From Euryodendron excelsum (taxonomy: Eukaryota > Streptophyta > Magnoliopsida > Ericales > Pentaphylacaceae): a stretch of 64,000 nt of DNA. The DNA is taken from NCBI GenBank assembly GCA_033060915.1, contig CM065383.1, positions 10,108,501-10,172,500 on the forward strand. Reading direction: 5' to 3'. The first letter of the stretch is position 1. Every line of letters starts with the position of its first letter. The translations under genes were made by a program, and so were the position numbers. Below the pieces are notes generated by a model. It was not told where the DNA came from and made no database searches. It saw nothing but the letters and a program-made list of their open reading frames with translations. Of the stretch, positions 58,258-64,000 are shown in pieces.

Positions 58258-58762
58258 TATAGTACTCAAAATTCAGCAACATATATTATATGTGAAGGTG
58301 CTTTGGGGATAGAGAGCACTATACGATTGCTCACTAACTACTTAGCATTATTGTATAATTCCAAAGCCTAAAATAACATTTAACATTACTCAGATTCCAG
58401 ATTCCACCATTTGTCATCATCAACGTCATTATCGAAGAATAATTAACTGAAATCAATGGGTAGTTAATCCCTGTTGGCGTCGCTTGTTTCATCGCAATGC
58501 CACCCGTGATCATAACCATCAAAGCAATTCTCGTAAAATTAAAAGGATAATTCGTTTGAGTTCGATGCAAGATGTAAAGTAAAGCTTAAACCCGCAATCC
58601 AATGACCTACAAGGGAAAAAAGAAAAGAAAAAAAAAAGAAAATAAGACACAAATGGGTAATTATCTACATTCTTTAGATAATTAATTCGTGGAGGGTCTA
58701 TTCAGGGATAAATTTGAAAAAAATGCACATGTAAGAGAGATGAAGGTAAGTTCCTATCAATA

Positions 58763-58950
58763 AGGGGTTAGATCAGTGGGTGAGTTTATTATCCTCTTTG
58801 CTTAAAGCTTGAGTTTGATTTTCTACAGTATCCTGTTAGAATCATTCATGCTCTATGGTTCTTGAGAGATATATAGATCTATATTACTAACTTGTCTTGT
58901 GGTTAGGTCTCATGTGGTGACTCTGTTCCCCTCTCGTACTGCTATAAAAT
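58763..58950 (+). mobile_element. SINE-like sequence (tentative)
   Basis: tagatcagtggg fits a pol III box A and ttgagtttgattttc about 40 bases on resembles box B. Ends are not defined. Confidence 0.3.
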
Positions 58951-59676
58951 TTAACGTTTTGACATGATTATTGCATAGCCTATGGTAACCCTTTTTATGT
59001 ACCACAAGAAAAAAAAAATGATAAAAAATGATAACTTCTTACTCTGACACGATTTTTTTGATAACAGATGAAGATGTACATGGAGATCATTGGTTCAAGG
59101 ACAGGATCTACTGAAAAATTATTCTTTGCTTGCACAATGACGAAGCGAGATCGATCAATCAGAATTAATGTAGCTAATTAAGCACAAAAGAATAAAGTAG
59201 GGTAATTATACTTTATCTCTCTATAATTTGAGTTAAAATTAAATAACTGCTATATAATTTAAAAGTGAACATATAACTTCTTTGTAGTTTAGACTTATCT
59301 GCAAAATATATAAAAAAATTTTAAATTTAACGAAAATTCTATCATATGAATATTTTTGTCATTTATATCGCCAAATTAGAACATTAAAAAAATAATTTGG
59401 CAAAATAACAAAAAAAAAAAACTCTCGAAAGACTATCCTTTATTTTGACATAAAAATGTTAAATCGTCTTTTTAATGTTCTAATTTATAAGATAAAATGT
59501 TAAAAATACCACTATGATAAAATTTTCGTTAAATTTAATGATTTTAATTCATTTTGTAAATAAATCCAAATCACATGAAATTATTTGATTTTGTCTAAAA
59601 CTATAAAGGAGTAAAGTATAATTATCCAAAAAAGTAAAATATTGGCAAGTTCATCAAGTTGTTTTAAATTTACTAT

Positions 59677-59833
59677 GGGCTCTTTTGAAAAAAAAAGTTT
59701 TTAGCTTAAAAGCTCGTTTTTTTTGTTTTTATTTTTTTTTTTTATCTTAGCTCGTAAAAATTAAAAAATTAAAAAAAAATTAACTTTTTTACTCATAAAA
59801 ATAATTATATTTAAATTTTACCAAACGAAACCA
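59677..59833. mobile_element. Foldback MITE
   Basis: Inverted ends gggctcttttga and ttaccaaacgaaacc with complementary T-rich and A-rich halves. Same general family as 49383-49588. Confidence 0.5.
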
Positions 59834-61828
59834 TACAAATATACATCGATGAGATGAAAACATTATTTGAGAGGTTGCAAAAGTTATATTTCAACTGATC
59901 ATGTTGTCATCATATTCTCAGAATAATGGTGCTGACAAGGTAACCCTAACAATCTCATGTTGACGGAAATTTAGGGGACTCGCTTGTAGATCCACTGGAT
60001 TAAGGAGGGAGGACAGAATTCATTGTCCCTACTGCGTCGTGTTTTGAAATTGTGGAACACCACTAAGAAAATGCGTGTACCTCTCCACACAGTACTATTA
60101 AAATCGTTGCTAACTTTTTTTTTTTTGTTTTTTATGGTACAGCGTGTTCGAACTCTCAAATGAATAGTAATTTGACACAAAAGAAACATGAGAGGATGTC
60201 CCACTTAAAATTTCATACTTAAACTAACCTTCCTATGATTTCGTTATCCTCTTCCCCTTAATGTCTATTTTCCTTTTGTGGGTGGGACCAAAAAACAGTG
60301 TAAGGCCGTGGCTCATCCTTTCAGCAAACCCAAAAGGACCCACTACCCCATACTGTTGCACCTCCCTGCACCGGCAACGCGTGCTTCCATGTCCTCTCTC
60401 TCTCTCTCTCTCCATGTTTCTTTCATACGTGCATTATATACCGTGTATACATATATATTCGTATATCTATAGCTGTGGACAAATCTTGATAGAGAAGGAG
60501 AGAGAGAGAGTGAGTGTTATGCGCAGGGACAGAGCCAAAGAGGGGCCAAGGGCACGCCCTCCTCAATTTAAAAACTTTATTTTGAACTACAATTTTAAAT
60601 ATTTTTTTTAATTTGTCTCTTTTAAAATTTGATGAATATTTTTTTAAATGTTTAATTTATTTTAAAGACTTATATATATATATATATATATTATATAATT
60701 AATTAGTTATGTAAAAGTCAACTATTTTATTATTGATTATAAAAAAATTTATTTTTACAAATTTTTTTTTATAGAGAATTACACCATAATGACGTGCCAG
60801 TTACAATTTTAAAATTATGAGTTAAAATAATTGGTATTTTAATCTAAAATGAAAGGAGCACAAATAATCACATTCTACTAAAAATAATTGTTGGTTATAT
60901 AATATTACTTTACAAAAAAAATTAAATTGTGAAAAAATATTGCCCAATCTAAAGGAATTTTCTGGCCCGCAACTGATTATCACGTATGCTCAACTTGAAT
61001 GCATGTGACTATGCTTCTTGTCGATAACTATGAGTCAGGCATACGTGGATTTAGTTTTCGTTTTACTTCCACTTAAAAATCTTTACTCTATTACTTTCCC
61101 TATAATTTTTTATTCCCTGTGACGAAATCCATGATCTCTTCTATGTTCATGTTCTTGGATCTTCCTCTTTCTATCTGTCTGTACAGCTACAACATAACAA
61201 AGACAAATCAGAACTCTACTCTTCTCCCAAACAAATGGGGATTTTTCCATATGCCTCATACCCGTATACAAGTACCGCATATTGGGTGTGACAAAATATA
61301 CTAATACACCCTATCTGATCACACTTTTTTACCCTGGGCCCACTGATCTAGACCGTTCATTGACATCAGGACTGCTATCAATTGACGGTCACGTGGTCAA
61401 ATAATTTCCATGGTGACTTTGTTGGGTGACTTGGGTCTTCCAAATGAGAGATGATCGATCAAACGCAACAGATGTAGATTCATGTGACAGTACAATGTAT
61501 GTATACACAAAAACTTCGATCCATAAAGATATTAATTATTACAAAGTTGTGATCAGTCTTAAAATTTGGGCTGTTACTAAGAGGTACCCATAAAATGCAC
61601 GGTCCTGATCTATTTGTCCGTGGGCTAGGTGATGCCTACCTTACTCTTTCTCATATTAATGGGTCATATTTGTCTATGTATTATCGAGACAACTGTTCTG
61701 GTTATATAGAATTGTTGGGTGCATGTGATTCACTTTTGCAGGCCAAGTGGTTGTTTTGATGATTGTCTGGAGTAGTGTAAGGTTTTGTGATCCACAATGT
61801 AATCATAGACCCGCGCGCACACAGAGAC

Positions 61829-61862
61829 ATATATATGTATATATATATATATATATATGTAT
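61829..61862. repeat. (TA)n microsatellite
   Basis: catatatatgtatatatata and on, about 30 bases. A similar tract lies at 60671-60692. Confidence 0.9.
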
Positions 61863-62160
61863 AAGATTATGTGTTTTATTATATGAAATATAATATATCT
61901 GCACTGCTGGGCTTGTCTGAGGCATCTCTTTCACAAAACTTGAATCATATTGGGTAAGACACTGGGATTTGTTTGGCATGCCTCCAAACCCAAATGCAAC
62001 ATCGCTTTGGTTTCCGTGTGAAAAAAATAGAATCTTGAATTCTTCTGTCTACTGCAGTACATAGTACTGATTGGAACGTGAGGACGAAGGTCTTTCACTC
62101 CATCAAAAAAAAAGCTGTGGATGACGTTGCTGTGGTGCTTCTTTTTCTTTTCCCCCACGA

Positions 62161-63216
62161 AAGAGCTCTTTTCTCTTCATTTTCTTCAGAGTACAACACC
62201 AAGTTGTGATCTCCTGAATTGATGAGACTCGTACAGGTCAGAACATCCATTTCTCTCTTTCTTTCTTTCTTTTGTGTAACATGGTAGTGGTGGTGAAGAA
62301 TTTAGAAAGTCATGAGAGGTTTTCTTTGCTCGTAACAGGACTTTCATATCTTCCTTAATTTTCTACTGACAAACCAAATTATAGTGACAACTCTGATTCT
62401 GATTCTTGCTCTCAATTCTGATTGTTTCAAGTTTCATGAACGAATATATACATATTACATATATTGTTAAGGCCTGCAAAAATCAGAATCTATTTTGAAT
62501 TTCTATGTCATATGTCTACTAAAAATAGATCTTAGTAGTTTGACAGATGTAATGAGTTCGATGACTTTGGAGAGAAGAGACTCAGGAGTTTAATATTTAC
62601 GATGAATATCAAAAAACTTTGAATTAATTATTTTCTTATTCTGATGATCTTAAAGTGAACATATAAATGTATATATGTCGACAGATCCAGGAGAACCCTT
62701 AAAATCTTCTAAATTTAACGGTCTTCTTATTCTGGTGATCTTAAAAGCATAGCTTCAACAGAAACTAACCATAAAAATGTATATATATATGCCGACGACA
62801 GATCTAGGAGAACCCTTAAAATCTTCTCTCTTTCCCGTTAAAAGCCTATTTCCAACCCCTTTGGGCCTTGGGGTGTTGTGAAATCACGCCAATTATATAA
62901 TATACAATATATAATATGATTAATTTTGAGCTTTATAGTACTCTAGCACACAATTTCTACTTGCAAAATGTTGTGTGAAAACGCATGTGCAACAGCAATT
63001 GACAAAAAAAAAAAAAGAAAAAGAAAGACCCATTTCAGATGCAATGAAATTTATTTCCAAACCATCCCTTGGTACATGATTGGTACTGTAGGTAAGAGAC
63101 ATAATAACTACCTTCAACATAGTGAAAATGGGATGGGAAGAATAAAGGTCAAGCAAATCATGAAGATGCAGCTTGGAAAGGACACCGTCAGCGGTAAAAA
63201 TATCGGAATCCCATAA
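62161..63216 (+). other. Probable promoter and leader exon(s) of the DUF863-like gene
   Basis: CT-rich leader-like sequence appears around 62160-62275. A donor (aag|gtaagg, GT at 63218) and an acceptor (tttctacatttcacag, AG at about 63456-63457) predict a leader intron of about 240 bp ending 158 bases before the start codon. The frame 62968-63216 stays open and ends in TAA immediately before the donor; its last 27 codons (from the ATG at 63133, MGRIKVKQIMKMQLGKD) could be an upstream ORF. Structure inferred only from splice-like sites. Confidence 0.35.
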
Positions 63217-63614
63217 GGTAAGGGCCGTATGGCATTATTGCGCATGTGCTGATGAAAGTGATATCCTGCCGTATTAGGAGATATTTTATGAGTATCAATT
63301 CTAGTGGCCCAAAGCCGAGGACAAAAAACGAGTGAAAAACAAATGAGCAAGCAAACAAACTGTACTAAAAGGAGATGACGTTGTCAGTCATCTGTAACAG
63401 TACTTTTATTCAGAAGATTCGCGGTTTTGATCTTAGCATGTTTCTACATTTCACAGGAATATAAACAAGAAGCAGGGAGTGTATGATTAGAGTGGATATG
63501 CAACTGATCGAGATACGTTTCTGAACAGAAGTGCTTAGGGAAAGACGGAAAATTCAGATTTCATTATCAGGGTTTTCTGGTTTTATATATATATATATAT
63601 ATATATATGTTCCA

Positions 63615-63695
63615 ATGGAGAAGCTACTGAAGCCATATGATAAAGCATACATGAAGATGGCCATGTTGAAGCATGAAGAAACCTTCAAACATCAG
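63615..63695 (+). CDS. First coding exon of a DUF863-like gene (continues beyond window)
   Basis: ATG at 63615 opens 27 codons, MEKLLKPYDKAYMKMAML then KHEETFKHQ, ending at a donor (cag|gtactt) in phase 0. Plant proteins of this type continue with a VYELHRLYR-type segment, so the exon boundary falls where expected. The function of the family is not known to me. A (TA)n tract (63585-63609) ends only six bases before the ATG, so the leader of this mRNA would be A/U-rich and the exact start depends on the 5' exon model. Confidence 0.65.
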
Positions 63696-63697
63696 GT

Positions 63698-64000
63698 ACT
63701 TACCTTTCCATATTTCCCAAACTAGATTTGGGTTCATGCGATTTACGGGATATGAAATATTATTTTTATTTATTATTTTTAGAGCAACGATTCTATATAA
63801 AAACTGAATTTATTTTTTTGATGATGTTAGTATATATTTTATATAATTTAATTAAATAAAACTTGTATCTCCCTATCCATGTATGAATAATATCAGTTTA
63901 CTTATATTATAATATATTTCTATATAATTATCTGCGGAAGTAATTGATAAAGTTTCTATGAAATATATGAATAACAACATAAATAAAAGTTTCCAATCTT
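63698..64000 (+). other. Intron 1 of the DUF863-like gene (partial)
   Basis: AT-rich sequence after the donor at 63696; no acceptor before the window ends. Confidence 0.5.

Larger units (their letters stand above)
51291..62160. other. Large AT-rich intergenic region with MITEs and simple repeats
   Basis: No convincing gene in about 11 kb. Open frames are short and lack family signatures. Recognisable items are listed separately: foldback elements, a hAT-like MITE, a 99-bp duplication, (GA)n and (TA)n tracts and SINE-like sequence. Stretches 52400-53170, 54950-55840, 56150-57030 and 60750-61800 show nothing further. Confidence 0.6.

Noticed and set aside
58037..58282. Minus-strand frame with a long LSLSLS run
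   Set aside because: It is the translation of the (GA)n microsatellite.
1..64000. CRISPR-like arrays, operons, bacterial genes
   Set aside because: The tandem arrays have no unique spacers of constant length and lie within LTR elements; introns and plant gene families show a nuclear plant genome.

Overview
Eukaryotic nuclear DNA from a eudicot plant. The evidence is four protein-coding loci of plant type (an F-box gene, a SAGA/ADA1-type coactivator, a four-exon class III peroxidase, and the first exon of a DUF863-like gene), GT-AG introns in AT-rich non-coding DNA, and plant LTR retrotransposons, a Helitron and MITEs. I cannot name the species.

Layout. 1-1022 is the 3' end of a Ty3/gypsy Tat-clade element (element 0). 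1023-4670 is degenerate DNA ending in a probable copia-type LTR, which abuts a truncated F-box copy (4671-4986). 4987-9290 is AT-rich: the duplicated 5' flank of that F-box copy, a tandem duplication, and a 1.84-kb non-autonomous Helitron (6885-8726) inserted in one of the two tandem copies, so the other copy shows the empty site. The intact F-box gene is at 9292-10752 (minus). Its 5' flank was hit first by a retroposed poly(A) fragment (11335-11613) and then by element A (11629-39930, TSD aatag), a Tat-clade gypsy element.

Element A is a nest. Its gag carries a reversed solo LTR X (13115-24916), which is itself split by a complete gypsy element B (14801-24879, TSD gttat). Its RT gene carries two solo LTRs: Y (27034-29113, TSD tcggc) and Z (29292-33727, TSD gtcac, a 4.4-kb LTR). 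A and B share an order: LTR, PBS, gag, protease, RT, RNase H, second RNase H, integrase, dyad-rich tandem repeats, a spliced antisense ORF, LTR. All reading frames in A and B are broken.

Right of the nest, the F-box 5' flank resumes at 39936 and gives way to the ADA1-like gene (41126-42196). About 5.4 kb follows without a recognised gene but with a U2 snRNA-like fragment. The peroxidase gene (47599-51093, minus) has introns loaded with MITE/SINE-like insertions, including a head-to-head pair in intron 1. From 51.3 to 62 kb I see only AT-rich DNA with MITEs, simple repeats and a 79-bp (GA)n tract. At the right edge a gene begins (coding exon 1 at 63615-63695) behind a probable leader exon holding a short upstream ORF.

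Order of events inferred from nesting: F-box duplication; retroposon, then element A, in the flank of copy B; X, Y and Z into A; B into X. Copy A of the F-box flank preserves the pre-insertion sequence for both the retroposon and element A. No operon-like or defence system is present; the novelty lies in the transposon architecture.
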